Assembly: GCF_900112085.1 (NCBI RefSeq)
Contig: NZ_FOJY01000009.1
Span: forward strand, 62,001-126,000
Direction of reading: 5' to 3'
Length of the DNA: 64,000 nt
From: Acetitomaculum ruminis DSM 5522
Lineage (GTDB): Bacteria > Bacillota > Clostridia > Lachnospirales > Lachnospiraceae
A program made the translations under genes and the position numbers. The notes under the pieces are model-generated. The model did not search any database, was not told where the DNA came from, and saw only the letters and a program-made list of their open reading frames with translations. This document shows, one piece after another, positions 34,338-44,305 of this stretch (positions are counted from its first letter, which is position 1; each line of letters opens with the position of its first letter).

Positions 34338-35392
34338 TAAAAAGTACATATAAAAAAGAGGATGTAACCCTTTTACTTAAGGATGTTACAGGAAAGGTTA
34401 AACCCCTGGATACAGCTTCCAGAGAACAGTTTATACAGTCTGGAAGACACTATTGCGAAATGCTTCCCATAGAGTATGTTCCTACTGCCGAATACATGGA
34501 AGCCTACCGGGAAGCCCTTTTAAAATACGGGAAAAGCGTGGCAGATGCCACAGGGGTTTTATCAAAAAAGATAATTGAAAATAAAGGAAAAAAAGTGGTA
34601 TTAGTATCTCTTGCCAGAGCAGGAATTCCGGCAGGGATACTTTTAAAACATTATATCCAAAAAAAATATGGCGTAGATGTACCCCATTACGGAATTTCCA
34701 TAATTAGAGGCAGAGGCATTGACAAAAATGCCATAAATTACATTTTAAAAAATCATGATGTAAAAGACCTCTTATTTGTAGATGGATGGACAGGAAAGGG
34801 AGCCATACTTACGGAACTTAAAAAGGCAGTAGCTGATTTTAAGGGACTTTCAGGAGAACTTGCCGTTCTTGCAGACCCGGCAGGTATAACGAAAATGTGT
34901 GGTACCTACGAAGATTTACTTATACCAAGTTCCTGCCTTAATTCTACGGTTTCAGGCCTTATAAGCCGTACATTTTTAAGAGATGATATTATAAAAAAAG
35001 ATGATTATCATGGAGCGGTTTTTTATGGAGAGTTAAAGGAAAAAGACCTTTCCTATGACTTTATAAATGCAATAGAGTCCCATTTTGATTTTAATGTTGT
35101 ATTAAAAGAAGAGGAATTTGCTTTTAATGACACCGGAAAAGATGAGGTGGCTGAGATAGCAGCCCATTTTGAAATCTCAGATATTAATCTTGTAAAACCG
35201 GGAATAGGCGAGGCTACAAGAGTGCTTTTAAGAAGAGTTCCCTGGAAGGTGCTTGTTAAAGAAGGCAGTGAAAAAGATGATAAAATTGCACATCTTCTAA
35301 AACTTGCAAAAGAAAAGGATGTTGAGGTAATATCATATCCTCTCAGACATTATATTGCATGTGGATTAATCAGACAGCTGTCGGATATTTAG
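34319..35392 (+). CDS. StiP-family protein with PELOTA RNA-binding domain
   Basis: 357 residues. The central PRTase-like/StiP domain (about 90-270) contains LVSLARAGIPAGILLKHYI, HYGISIIRGRGID and a PRPP-like loop FVDGWTGKGAILTEL. The C-terminal 80 residues form a PELOTA-type domain (PGIGEATRVLLRRVPWKVLV, HLLKLAKEKDVEVISYPL, YIACGLIRQL). These families are standard members of Ter biosynthetic modules. The 19-base overlap with the PRTase-TRSP gene supports a joint complex or pathway. The name cysteine protease StiP in databases rests on weak evidence; a PRTase-like role fits better. Confidence 0.9.
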   Translation: MEEKELIKSTYKKEDVTLLLKDVTGKVKPLDTASREQFIQSGRHYCEMLPIEYVPTAEYMEAYREALLKYGKSVADATGVLSKKIIENKGKKVVLVSLARAGIPAGILLKHYIQKKYGVDVPHYGISIIRGRGIDKNAINYILKNHDVKDLLFVDGWTGKGAILTELKKAVADFKGLSGELAVLADPAGITKMCGTYEDLLIPSSCLNSTVSGLISRTFLRDDIIKKDDYHGAVFYGELKEKDLSYDFINAIESHFDFNVVLKEEEFAFNDTGKDEVAEIAAHFEISDINLVKPGIGEATRVLLRRVPWKVLVKEGSEKDDKIAHLLKLAKEKDVEVISYPLRHYIACGLIRQLSDI

Positions 35393-35480
35393 AATATTCA
35401 AAGCTTTATTAATGAAATCTTAAATTTACAAAATTTTTTTTGCGATATATAATCGAAAGAGTAAAAGGTAAGGTGAGTGG

Positions 35481-36062
35481 ATGGAAAGAGAAAAAATTTC
35501 TATTGGAAAAATATCTATTAATTCCCCAGTTATATTGGGGTTTACTTTTTTATGCTTTCTGGCAATGATAATTGATCAGTTGTCAAGGGGCATGGCAAAT
35601 CAGTTTCTTTTTTCTGTTTACAGGTCGTCTTTAACAGATCCGCTTGCATACATCAGAATATTTTTGCATGTCATTGGTCATTCCGGTTGGGATCATTTTT
35701 CCGGAAACATCACTTTGATTCTTTTAATCGGGCCTCTTTTAGAGGAAAAATATGGGGCTTTAAATCTGGTTTTGGTAATGATTTTAACAGCTTTATTAAC
35801 GGGTATTATTAACATTTTGATATTTCCAAATGTTGCATTAATTGGAGCCAGTGGCATAGTTTATGCATTAATAGTATTGTCATCCTTTACCGGTGAAAAA
35901 GACAGGATACCTCTTACCTTTATACTTGTATTTGTAATATATATCGGTGCCCAGGTTTATGACGGTATTTTTATACAGGATAATATATCCAATCTTACCC
36001 ATATTGTGGGAGGTTTGATTGGAGGAGGATTTGGATTCTTATTTAATAAAAAGATGAATTAG
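35481..36062 (+). CDS. Rhomboid-family intramembrane serine protease
   Basis: 193 residues, about six membrane helices. The catalytic pair is visible: Ser in GASGIVYAL and His in NLTHIVGGLIGG. The DHFSGNI segment matches the HxxxN loop of rhomboids. It cleaves transmembrane segments of other proteins. It sits inside the Ter-type operon, after the StiP gene (about 90 bases) and 15 bases before yceG, so it is probably part of the system. The substrate is unknown. Confidence 0.9.
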   Translation: MEREKISIGKISINSPVILGFTFLCFLAMIIDQLSRGMANQFLFSVYRSSLTDPLAYIRIFLHVIGHSGWDHFSGNITLILLIGPLLEEKYGALNLVLVMILTALLTGIINILIFPNVALIGASGIVYALIVLSSFTGEKDRIPLTFILVFVIYIGAQVYDGIFIQDNISNLTHIVGGLIGGGFGFLFNKKMN

Positions 36063-36076
36063 ATTTTGAGGAAGAT

Positions 36077-38386
36077 ATGTATAAGAGAACACTTTTAAAT
36101 AATTTAGATGATATATTTTTACCTCTTGGCCAAAGGGTCGGGAAGGGAATATTTTTTATAAGAATTGAAAATACAAATGACAAAATTCTGGAATTTTTAG
36201 GGAAATATCTGGATAAGGCTGCAAAATGCGGAGTGGTATTAGAGCCAGGACTTCCAAACCCGGATAATAACCAGTTATCTTATTATAATGAGATAATGGG
36301 TGGGGATTTTGAAATGAATCCTATATTCCTTGATAATTCCCTAAAGAAATGGTTGCCGCGTTTGACTCCGGCTTCCAGGAATATTGTGGCAAAGTCCATG
36401 TATAATACCCTGTCCAATATGCAAAAGTCAGGTAAAAATGAAAATATTTTAAAAAATGCCTACATAAAATTTATGTGCTGGCTTTATTATAAGCTGGAAA
36501 GAATAGTAAAAGACCTGGGAAATGAAGACCTTCCAAAGCTTTTATATATTGGTACAGCTTCCAATTACGAGCTTAAAATGCTTGAAATCATGGCAGATGC
36601 CGGATGTGATATAGCCATGGTTTTAAAAGACGGAGGAGTATCCTACAAAAAAGCGGATTCTACGGGAAATATTGCCCAAAATATTAATGTGGATAATCCA
36701 AAGGCCTTTGACGGGGATTTTTCCGTAAAAACTCTTTCAAAAGCCCTTGCCGAAAAAAAGGCGGTTTCTTTTGCTTACGATGAAAGTCTTGTAAAAATTC
36801 CGGCTACAAATACCTGGATAAGCGGAGAATTTATAAAGGATAGTCTTATTGCTCCTGACAAACGAGGAGATAGGGAGGATGCCTTTTATAATCTCTTTAT
36901 CAGGGTTTATGGTGTTAACGACAAGGCATCCTATGCAAGCGATTTGTTTAAATGGAAAAGCGATTTAAAAAACAGGGGACGCCAGATTTTAATCCTGGAA
37001 AACACCATACCCATTCCAAATCAGACAGAGATAAATGCCATTCCAAGAAAGGATTACTCTTCTGTTGCTCTGATGATTGCAGACCTTTTAACCCAGATAA
37101 AAGCGCCGGCAGACAAAGGCCTTGAAAATCAGGTAAAAAAGGCATTTTCTGATGTATTGACAGAGGAATCCAAAAAAGAAGGGGAGAATTTAAACAGGCT
37201 TAAAAATAAAGCCATATATATTATCAGCTGGTACAAGAGATATTATAATTCATTATTTTCAAATTATAAGCCGGGAGATATGTCTGTTTTTATATACTTG
37301 GGAATATGTCATAATCATTTTGAAGAGCTGTTTTTGAAGTTCTTATCAAGAATTTATGTAGATGTTGTGATATTGCTTCCGGATTTATCCTTAAAAGATG
37401 AGCTTAGTGATGAACGATTATTTGAAAAGAAATACGAATATTCCCTTGAGCTTACAAAATTCCCGGTTAAAGCAAATGATATAAAATATGGTACGGCAGC
37501 CTTTCATGCTGAAAGAGAGCTAAATGAAACCCTTTATACTTCAGATTCAGGCCTGTATAGAAACAGGCAGTATAAATCCGCTACCGCCATTACCTTAGAG
37601 ACGATTTTAGAGGAAATCAATATTCTTTGGGAGGAGGAGCTTACCTTCAGGCCAAACTTTGAAGTGGTAAATGACAATGTAATAATGCCAACTATCGCGG
37701 CTTTGGTTTATGGTGTAAAGGATGGAAATGTCAGTGAATACTGGAGTGGAATTTCAAAACTTGTAACGGAGGATACATATTTTTTAAACAAAGTACCACT
37801 TTTTTCAAAAGGTCCTTTAAACAATGCCTATCAAAATGCAGTACAAAATAAAAAAATGACTGCCAGCGAAGTTACAAAGTTTTATATAAACAAAAAAATA
37901 GACAGAAGAGCTTTAAAAGCACACAATTCATATCAATATGGTATTTTTAGGGAGGAAACTCAGGATTTTATCCTTGATAAAATTGAGCAGCTCATTGATT
38001 CACAGCTGATTGCAGGTACATTTCAAAATGGAACCGAATATACCATAATATCTTTGGGATTATCCCTGGATAAAGAATTGATGCGAATGTTACAAAATTT
38101 TGATTTTACAAAGAAATCCCCTAAGATAGTCGCTCTTTGTACAAGTGAGCAGGTTTGTACTTTAGAAGACAGTATTATACTTGCATTGGCGCATTATCTT
38201 GGATTTGATATAGTAATTTTTGTGCCTACCGGTTATCAGGTCATTGGAAAGTTTTTCAATAAGCCATTATTTATGGAGCATCAAACAGGAGAATATGTTT
38301 ACGACCTTGTAGCACCGGATTTCAGGCCAAATTCAAAGCAGCATAGAGGAAGTTTTATAGATAAAATATTTAAGAGAGGACGGTAA
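36077..38386 (+). CDS. yceG: YceG-family protein of the Ter/Yce system
   Basis: 769 residues, soluble and mostly helical. It matches what I recall of the B. subtilis YceG family (putative component of the biosynthetic module): YYNEIMGGDFEMNPIFLDN near residue 85, an extended RGREDAFYNLFIRVYG-like segment near 270, and a C-terminal SEQVCTLEDSIILALAHYLGFDIVIFVPTGYQ with LVAPDFR. It is longer than B. subtilis YceG (about 540 residues). In B. subtilis yceG likewise precedes yceH. The stop is 3 bases before telA. Confidence 0.78.
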   Translation: MYKRTLLNNLDDIFLPLGQRVGKGIFFIRIENTNDKILEFLGKYLDKAAKCGVVLEPGLPNPDNNQLSYYNEIMGGDFEMNPIFLDNSLKKWLPRLTPASRNIVAKSMYNTLSNMQKSGKNENILKNAYIKFMCWLYYKLERIVKDLGNEDLPKLLYIGTASNYELKMLEIMADAGCDIAMVLKDGGVSYKKADSTGNIAQNINVDNPKAFDGDFSVKTLSKALAEKKAVSFAYDESLVKIPATNTWISGEFIKDSLIAPDKRGDREDAFYNLFIRVYGVNDKASYASDLFKWKSDLKNRGRQILILENTIPIPNQTEINAIPRKDYSSVALMIADLLTQIKAPADKGLENQVKKAFSDVLTEESKKEGENLNRLKNKAIYIISWYKRYYNSLFSNYKPGDMSVFIYLGICHNHFEELFLKFLSRIYVDVVILLPDLSLKDELSDERLFEKKYEYSLELTKFPVKANDIKYGTAAFHAERELNETLYTSDSGLYRNRQYKSATAITLETILEEINILWEEELTFRPNFEVVNDNVIMPTIAALVYGVKDGNVSEYWSGISKLVTEDTYFLNKVPLFSKGPLNNAYQNAVQNKKMTASEVTKFYINKKIDRRALKAHNSYQYGIFREETQDFILDKIEQLIDSQLIAGTFQNGTEYTIISLGLSLDKELMRMLQNFDFTKKSPKIVALCTSEQVCTLEDSIILALAHYLGFDIVIFVPTGYQVIGKFFNKPLFMEHQTGEYVYDLVAPDFRPNSKQHRGSFIDKIFKRGR

Positions 38387-38389
38387 GAA

Positions 38390-39541
38390 ATGGGATTAAA
38401 TTTTGAAAAACCAGAAGAAACAACACAAACTACCCAGAACACACCACATGTTCTGGAAAAAGATGAATACGAGGTAATGCCTTTTAGTATTCAGGAGGAT
38501 AAAAAAGAGCTGGTGTCGAAATATGAAGGGTCACCGGAAGTTGATGCCCTCATCAGTCAGGTTTCAGTAAATGACCTTGACAGTATCGTTTCATTTGGAG
38601 CAGATGTGGCAGAAAATATCGGAAGATGCTCAGATGCAGTTTTAAACAGTATGAGCATGAGCAAAATCGATGATACCTCCGAGATGTTAAAAACTCTTGG
38701 AAAAATCATGGATAAATTTGATATTAATGAAATTAAAGAAGACAAGGGCTTGTTAAGCAAAATTTTTGGAAATGCTAAAAAGCAGATTGAAAAAATTCTT
38801 GATAAGTACCGTACAATGGGTGATGAGGTTGACAAAATCTATGTACAGTTAAAACAATATGAATCTGAAATTAAAGATTCCAACAAAAAACTGGACAGTA
38901 TGTTTGAAACAAACCTTGAATATTATCATTCCCTGGAAAAATATATTCTTGCAGGTGAGCAGGGAGTAAAAGAGATTGAAGCTTATATAGCTCAAAGAAG
39001 AGCAGAATTTGAAGCTACAGGTGATGCCACAATCCAGATGGAGCTTTCAGGCTTAGAGCAGGCACAGCTTTTATTAGAGCAAAGAGTTCAAGACCTTAGA
39101 ATTGCTGAAAATGTGGCTATGCAGTCTATTCCAATGCTTAAAACCATGCAGTTTAGCAATATGAATCTGGTTAGAAAGATAAATTCAGCATTTATCATAA
39201 CCCTTCCTGTATTTAAACAGGCTCTTTCCCAGGCTATTTTGCTTAAAAGACAGAAAGTTCAGGCAGAGGCTATGTCAGCACTGGATGAAAGAACAAATGA
39301 AATGCTTCTTAAAAATGCTCAAAATACAGTTGCCATGTCAAAAATGACCACACAGCTTGCATCAGGAAGCTCAATAAAGGCTGACACACTTGAAAAGACC
39401 TGGCAAACCATTGTTTCAGGTATTAATGAAACACAGCAGATTCAAGAAAATGCAAAACGCCAGCGTATAGAAGATCAGGCAAAACTTAACCGAATTAAAG
39501 AAGAGTTTAACCAGATGGCGCAGGGCAGAAAAGTGCAGTAA
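38390..39541 (+). CDS. telA: Toxic anion resistance protein, TelA/YceH family
   Basis: 383 residues, largely coiled-coil helical. Family features: DVAENIGRCSDAVLNSM near the start, a central LDKYRTMGDEVDKIYVQLKQYE, and the C-terminal VRKINSAFIITLPVFKQALSQAILLKRQKVQAEAMSALDERTNEMLLKNA, the hallmark TelA segment. It is named for tellurite resistance, but its biochemical role is not known. A GAGGA site overlaps the end of yceG. Confidence 0.95.
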   Translation: MGLNFEKPEETTQTTQNTPHVLEKDEYEVMPFSIQEDKKELVSKYEGSPEVDALISQVSVNDLDSIVSFGADVAENIGRCSDAVLNSMSMSKIDDTSEMLKTLGKIMDKFDINEIKEDKGLLSKIFGNAKKQIEKILDKYRTMGDEVDKIYVQLKQYESEIKDSNKKLDSMFETNLEYYHSLEKYILAGEQGVKEIEAYIAQRRAEFEATGDATIQMELSGLEQAQLLLEQRVQDLRIAENVAMQSIPMLKTMQFSNMNLVRKINSAFIITLPVFKQALSQAILLKRQKVQAEAMSALDERTNEMLLKNAQNTVAMSKMTTQLASGSSIKADTLEKTWQTIVSGINETQQIQENAKRQRIEDQAKLNRIKEEFNQMAQGRKVQ

Positions 39542-39628
39542 AATCGGACTTACAAATTAAAAAATTGTTTTTATATATGTATAAATTTATTACTTAAGAT
39601 ATTGTTAAGTAAGAAGGGAGAAATAACT

Positions 39629-40207
39629 ATGCCAATCAGTTTACAAAAAGGACAAAAAGTAGATTTAACTAAAGGAAATCCAAGCCTTTCCAAGATTTTA
39701 GTAGGACTTGGCTGGGATGTAAATCAATATGATGGTGGATTTGACTTTGACCTGGATGCAAGTGCGTTTTTAGTAGGTGCAGATGGAAAAGCTCAGCCAC
39801 AGGATTTTATTTTCTACAGCAACTTAAAGCATACAAGCGGTGCCGTAGAGCATATGGGAGATAACCTTACCGGTGAAGGCGAGGGAGATGATGAGCAGAT
39901 TAAAGTAGACCTTTCTTTGATTCCTTCAAACATTGAAAAAGTAGCTTTTACAGTTACTATTTATGATGCAGATAAAAGAAAACAAAATTTCGGACAGGTA
40001 AACAATGCTTATATCAGAATAGTTGATGAAACTACTGATACAGAACTTATCCGTTATGATTTAGGTGAGGACTTTTCCATTGAAACAGCAGTGGTTGTAG
40101 GAGAAATCTACAAACATAATGGAGAGTGGAAATTTAACGCCATTGGAAGCGGATTCCAGGGTGGACTTGCTGCACTTTGTGCAAATTACGGAATTGAAAC
40201 ATGTTAA
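39629..40207 (+). CDS. terD: TerD-family calcium-binding stress protein (copy 1)
   Basis: 192 residues. The family motifs are intact: LVGLGWDV, the calcium-binding [36 protein letters not shown] and [21 protein letters not shown] at 39629 chosen with AAGGGAG seven bases before; the ORF could extend upstream only without a ribosome site. TerD-like proteins bind Ca2+ through acidic loops and are linked to envelope stress. A paralogue follows. Confidence 0.96.
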   Translation: MPISLQKGQKVDLTKGNPSLSKILVGLGWDVNQYDGGFDFDLDASAFLVGADGKAQPQDFIFYSNLKHTSGAVEHMGDNLTGEGEGDDEQIKVDLSLIPSNIEKVAFTVTIYDADKRKQNFGQVNNAYIRIVDETTDTELIRYDLGEDFSIETAVVVGEIYKHNGEWKFNAIGSGFQGGLAALCANYGIETC

Positions 40208-40263
40208 GGTAATCAATCAGAAAGGAGAGCTGCCTAGTTTTTATTCAGGCAGTTAATGTATGT

Positions 40264-40848
40264 ATGGCAATTAGTTTACAAAAGGGACAAAAAATATCAC
40301 TTTCAAAAGAAGCAGCGGGACTTGACCAGGTATTAGTTGGTTTAGGTTGGGATGAAGTTGAAAAGAAATTCAGCTTATTCAGAAAACAGGCAGATATTGA
40401 TTGTGATGCATCTGCATTTTTATTAAAAAATAACCAATTAAAAGGCACAGATGATGTGGTTTATTTTGGAAATCTTAAACATTTTTCAGGTGCGGTTTCT
40501 CACATGGGAGATAACCTGACGGGAGCTGGCGAAGGAGATGACGAACAGTTAGTTGTTGAATTACAAAAGCTGCCAAATGAATACAATAAAGTAATATTTG
40601 TAGTTAATATTTATAAGGCTTATCAGAGAAAACAGTCCTTTGGCAATGTCAAAAACTGTTTTATACATTTGATTGACCAAAGAAACAATCAGGAAATCTG
40701 CCGTTATGACATTTCCGGAAATTATGATGACTGTACTGCAATGATTGTGGGAGAGCTCGAAAAAACCGGAAATGAGTGGCACTTTAATGCCATTGGCGAA
40801 GGAACCCAAGACGGTAGCTTAGATGAATTAACAAGACGCTACAGATAG
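40264..40848 (+). CDS. TerD-family calcium-binding stress protein (copy 2)
   Basis: 194 residues, a divergent paralogue of the preceding gene. [45 protein letters not shown] and WHFNAIGEGTQDGSLDEL are seen, so the calcium loops are retained while the N-terminal and C-terminal parts have drifted. It has an insertion (KKFSLFRKQ) before the DIDCDAS loop. It lies 14 bases before the calcium pump. Confidence 0.95.
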   Translation: MAISLQKGQKISLSKEAAGLDQVLVGLGWDEVEKKFSLFRKQADIDCDASAFLLKNNQLKGTDDVVYFGNLKHFSGAVSHMGDNLTGAGEGDDEQLVVELQKLPNEYNKVIFVVNIYKAYQRKQSFGNVKNCFIHLIDQRNNQEICRYDISGNYDDCTAMIVGELEKTGNEWHFNAIGEGTQDGSLDELTRRYR

Positions 40849-40862
40849 ACAGGAGGATTTAA

Positions 40863-43514
40863 GTGCAAAAAAAATTTGAGGGATTAAATGATGCCCAGGT
40901 TGAGGAAAGTAGAAAAAAATATGGCTCTAATGCCATAAAAGAAGCCGAACCGGTTACATTCTGGCAATTATTTAAAGAAGGATTTGAAGACCCTATGATT
41001 CGAATTCTTTGTGTAATTGCAGTAATTATGATAGCAATGTTCTTATTAGGACAAAGCGAATGGTATGATCCGGTTGGAACAATAGCAGCTATTCTTATCG
41101 TAAATATTGTTTCCGCTTCTACAGGAGTTTCAAATGATGATGCTTTTAGAAAATTAAAGGCATCCCAGAAAAAGGATACTGCAAAAGTTATCAGAAACGG
41201 TAAGATTGCAGTTGTTGAAGTGGATGATATCGTTGTAGGTGATGTTATCGTTTTACAAGCCGGTGACAAGGTGTTAGCTGACGGTATATTAGCTGACGGA
41301 GAAATCGATGTTGATAACAGCGTGTTAAATGGAGAAGCAGAAGAATGTAATAAAAAAGCTGCTCCTGATGATTTTAAAATGCCGGAAAACATTACCGGTG
41401 ATACTTTTGTTGATAAACATAGTCTTTTCAGAGGTGCTACAGTTCTTGATGGACAGGGTTATATGGTAGTCTGTCGTGTCGGTGAAGCAACCATGATGGG
41501 ACAGATGGCAAAAGACATGGAAGATAAAGAGCCAGATTCACCACTTAAGGTTAAGCTTGGAAAACTTGCAAACCAGATTTCTGCATTTGGTTATGCAGGA
41601 GGAATAATTATTTCCGTGGCTTATTTTATCCACTATGTTGTATTAGCCGGAGGAATTTCAGAATATTTCGCGCAAGGCTGGGGACCGGTTCTTTCAGGAC
41701 TTATGTCAGCAGTATCAGTTGCCATAACTATCATAGTCTGTGCAGTACCGGAAGGACTTCCTTTAGTTATCGCCCTGGTGCTTATGCAAAATACAGGAAA
41801 GCTTTATAAGGTAAATGTACTTGTTAGAAAATCCATCGGTATAGAAACAGCCGGTTCATTAAATATTCTCTTTTCAGATAAAACAGGTACCATTACAAAA
41901 GGCGAATTGGAAGTTGTTGAGTTTTTCACAGGAAACGGAGAAACTATTGACGCAGAAAAATTACCTGGAAACATTTCAGAAAATTTAAATCTTTGTATTG
42001 GAAAAAATACAGGTGCTATGTTTGATAACAAACATGAAGTTGTAGGTGGAAATATGACTGACAAGGCTCTTCTTAAATTCCTTGGAGAAGATAAATTTAA
42101 TGCCCTTGTTAAAGATACAGGCCTTGAAGTAACAGCCAGCCAGGAATTTAACAGTGCCAACAAATTCAGCCAGTCATATATTGACTTTAAGGGAAATACC
42201 TACTATAAAGGTGCTCCTGAAAAAATACTTGTTAAAACTAAAAATTATATAGATGCCAACGGAGAAATTAAACCGATAAATCAGGCACTTTTAGATGAAA
42301 AAATCAATGATTTAAGTAACAGGGCAATGAGAATTCTTGCATTTGCCTACAGCCCGTCAAAAATGGTTAAAAATGAAATCAATGATGATGCGGTATTAGT
42401 GGGGCTTGTAGGTATCAGAGATGATGTTCGTCCTGAAGCCATCGAAGCTATTAAAGAAGTTCAAAAAGCCGGAATTCAGGTAGTTATGATTACCGGAGAC
42501 AGAAAAGAAACTGCTATTGCAATAGCAAAAGAAGCTGGATTATTTAAGGGCGGCAGTGACCTGGCTGTTACCTCAGCAGAGCTTAATGAAATGAGTGACG
42601 AAGAAGTAAAAGCCATTATTAAAGACATCAGAGTTATTTCAAGAGCACTTCCTACTGACAAGAGCCGTATGGTAAAACTTTGTCAGGAAATGAATCTTGT
42701 TGTAGGTATGACCGGTGACGGTGTAAATGACTCACCTGCCCTTAAGAGAGCAGATGTGGGATTTGCCATGGGTAGTGGTACAGAAGTTGCAAAAGAAGCA
42801 GGAAAACTTGTTATATTAGATGACAACTTCAACTCCATAAAAAATGCCATTTGGTACGGTAGAACACTTTATATAAATATTTTGAAGTTTTGTAAAATGC
42901 AGCTGGTTATCAATGTGGGAGCTGTACTTGTATCAGCCATCAGCCCGTTTTTGGGAATTGATGAACCCCTTAAAGTAACCCATCTTTTGTGGATAAACTT
43001 GTGTATGGACTCATTGGCTTCAATAATGTTTGCAGGTGAACCGGCTCTTGAAAAATATATGAATGACAAGCCTAGAAGGCGTGATGAAAACATTATTTCA
43101 AAACCTATGGCGGTTCAGATACTTGTAATGAGTCTTTATCTTACAGCAATCAGTTTACTTTGGTTTAAGCTGCCTGCTGTTAGAACCTTCTTTGGAAGTG
43201 GCGATGATAAGCAGTTTTACAGTGCCTTCTTTACAATGTTCGTATTTGCATTTATGGTAAATGCCTTTAATGTAAGAAGTGACGGATTAAATGTATTTGA
43301 ACATCTTAGAGAAAACCCAACATTTTCAAGAGTATGGGGAATAATTATACTGGTACAGGTGTTACTTGCCTGCATAGGTGGTGTAATAGGAGAAGTGTTC
43401 CACTGTGAACGCTTTGGATTAAACGGATGGATACTTGTTATCGTATTTGCCCTTTCCATGTACCCAGTAGATGTTATCAGAAAAATTATTACAAAAATAG
43501 CTACAGGAAAGTAA
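40863..43514 (+). CDS. Calcium-transporting P-type ATPase, PMCA (type IIB) class
   Basis: 883 residues, GTG start behind AGGAGG. P-type hallmarks: DKTGTITKGE (phospho-Asp), VPEGLPLVIAL (M4 ion site), TGDRKETAIAIA and TGDGVNDSPALKRADVGFAMG. Ten or so membrane helices. The domain order is that of plasma membrane Ca2+ ATPases. It probably exports Ca2+ from the cytoplasm. Its position directly behind two TerD calcium-binding genes, and 4 bases before the HAD gene, ties calcium extrusion to the Ter-type system. Confidence 0.93.
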   Translation: MQKKFEGLNDAQVEESRKKYGSNAIKEAEPVTFWQLFKEGFEDPMIRILCVIAVIMIAMFLLGQSEWYDPVGTIAAILIVNIVSASTGVSNDDAFRKLKASQKKDTAKVIRNGKIAVVEVDDIVVGDVIVLQAGDKVLADGILADGEIDVDNSVLNGEAEECNKKAAPDDFKMPENITGDTFVDKHSLFRGATVLDGQGYMVVCRVGEATMMGQMAKDMEDKEPDSPLKVKLGKLANQISAFGYAGGIIISVAYFIHYVVLAGGISEYFAQGWGPVLSGLMSAVSVAITIIVCAVPEGLPLVIALVLMQNTGKLYKVNVLVRKSIGIETAGSLNILFSDKTGTITKGELEVVEFFTGNGETIDAEKLPGNISENLNLCIGKNTGAMFDNKHEVVGGNMTDKALLKFLGEDKFNALVKDTGLEVTASQEFNSANKFSQSYIDFKGNTYYKGAPEKILVKTKNYIDANGEIKPINQALLDEKINDLSNRAMRILAFAYSPSKMVKNEINDDAVLVGLVGIRDDVRPEAIEAIKEVQKAGIQVVMITGDRKETAIAIAKEAGLFKGGSDLAVTSAELNEMSDEEVKAIIKDIRVISRALPTDKSRMVKLCQEMNLVVGMTGDGVNDSPALKRADVGFAMGSGTEVAKEAGKLVILDDNFNSIKNAIWYGRTLYINILKFCKMQLVINVGAVLVSAISPFLGIDEPLKVTHLLWINLCMDSLASIMFAGEPALEKYMNDKPRRRDENIISKPMAVQILVMSLYLTAISLLWFKLPAVRTFFGSGDDKQFYSAFFTMFVFAFMVNAFNVRSDGLNVFEHLRENPTFSRVWGIIILVQVLLACIGGVIGEVFHCERFGLNGWILVIVFALSMYPVDVIRKIITKIATGK

Positions 43515-43518
43515 AAAT

Positions 43519-44277
43519 ATGAAAGCATTTTTATCAGATTTGGATAATACATTAATATATTCATACAAACATGATATTGGTGCTGATAAATGCCTGGTAG
43601 AAAACTATAACGGAATGGGGATATCCTTTATGACAGGGTATTCCCATTCTTTGCTTACAAAAATAAGAAAAGAAATAGAATTTGTGCCGGTAACTACCAG
43701 AAGTATCAGCCAATATGAAAGAATCTTCTTTGGAGGGGAAGAAGTGAAATATGCCCTTACAGATAATGGCGGAAACCTCTTAATTAATGGTAAAATAGAT
43801 GAAAAGTGGCATAAGGAGTCAATGACATACTTTAAAAAAGCCGAAAAAGAAATAGACAAAGCCAGAGAAATTTTAGAAAAAGACAAAAACAGGAGCATGG
43901 AGGTAAGACTAGTTGACGGATTCTTTGCCTTTACCAAAAGTGATGATGAAGAAAAGACTAAAAAAACACTCCATGAAGCTTTGGATAATACAAAAGTCAA
44001 TATATTTAATAATGGAGTAAAAGTATATGTATTCCCCAAGGAATTGGATAAGGGGCTGGCTGTAAAAAGGTTTAGAAAACGATTTGAGATAGAAAAAATA
44101 ATCACTGCCGGAGACAGCCTTTTTGATGTTCCCATGCTTTTAAATGGGGATATATCCATAATTCCTCCACAACTAAAGGAATACTTTGAAGAAAAAAACG
44201 AAAAAGGTTATATTTATGCCAAAGAAGACAGGATATTTTCAGATATTGTACTAGAGAGTGTTTTAAAGAATATCTAA
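43519..44277 (+). CDS. HAD-family phosphatase of the Ter-type operon
   Basis: 252 residues. HAD motif I SDLDNTLIYSY (nucleophile Asp in DxDNT), motif IV AGDSLFDVPML, and a small Cof-type cap between. It starts 4 bases after the calcium pump stop, so it is cotranslated with it. HAD phosphatases occur in Ter biosynthetic modules and probably dephosphorylate the nucleotide-like product. It resembles HAD-IIB/Cof hydrolases in general, so a housekeeping role is possible. Confidence 0.88.
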   Translation: MKAFLSDLDNTLIYSYKHDIGADKCLVENYNGMGISFMTGYSHSLLTKIRKEIEFVPVTTRSISQYERIFFGGEEVKYALTDNGGNLLINGKIDEKWHKESMTYFKKAEKEIDKAREILEKDKNRSMEVRLVDGFFAFTKSDDEEKTKKTLHEALDNTKVNIFNNGVKVYVFPKELDKGLAVKRFRKRFEIEKIITAGDSLFDVPMLLNGDISIIPPQLKEYFEEKNEKGYIYAKEDRIFSDIVLESVLKNI

Positions 44278-44305
44278 AAATATTTCCATATAAGAGGTGA
44301 AATAA

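Noticed and set aside
43605-44159. 184-codon antisense frame inside the HAD gene
   Set aside because: Hydrophobic shadow of the HAD coding strand without a ribosome site.
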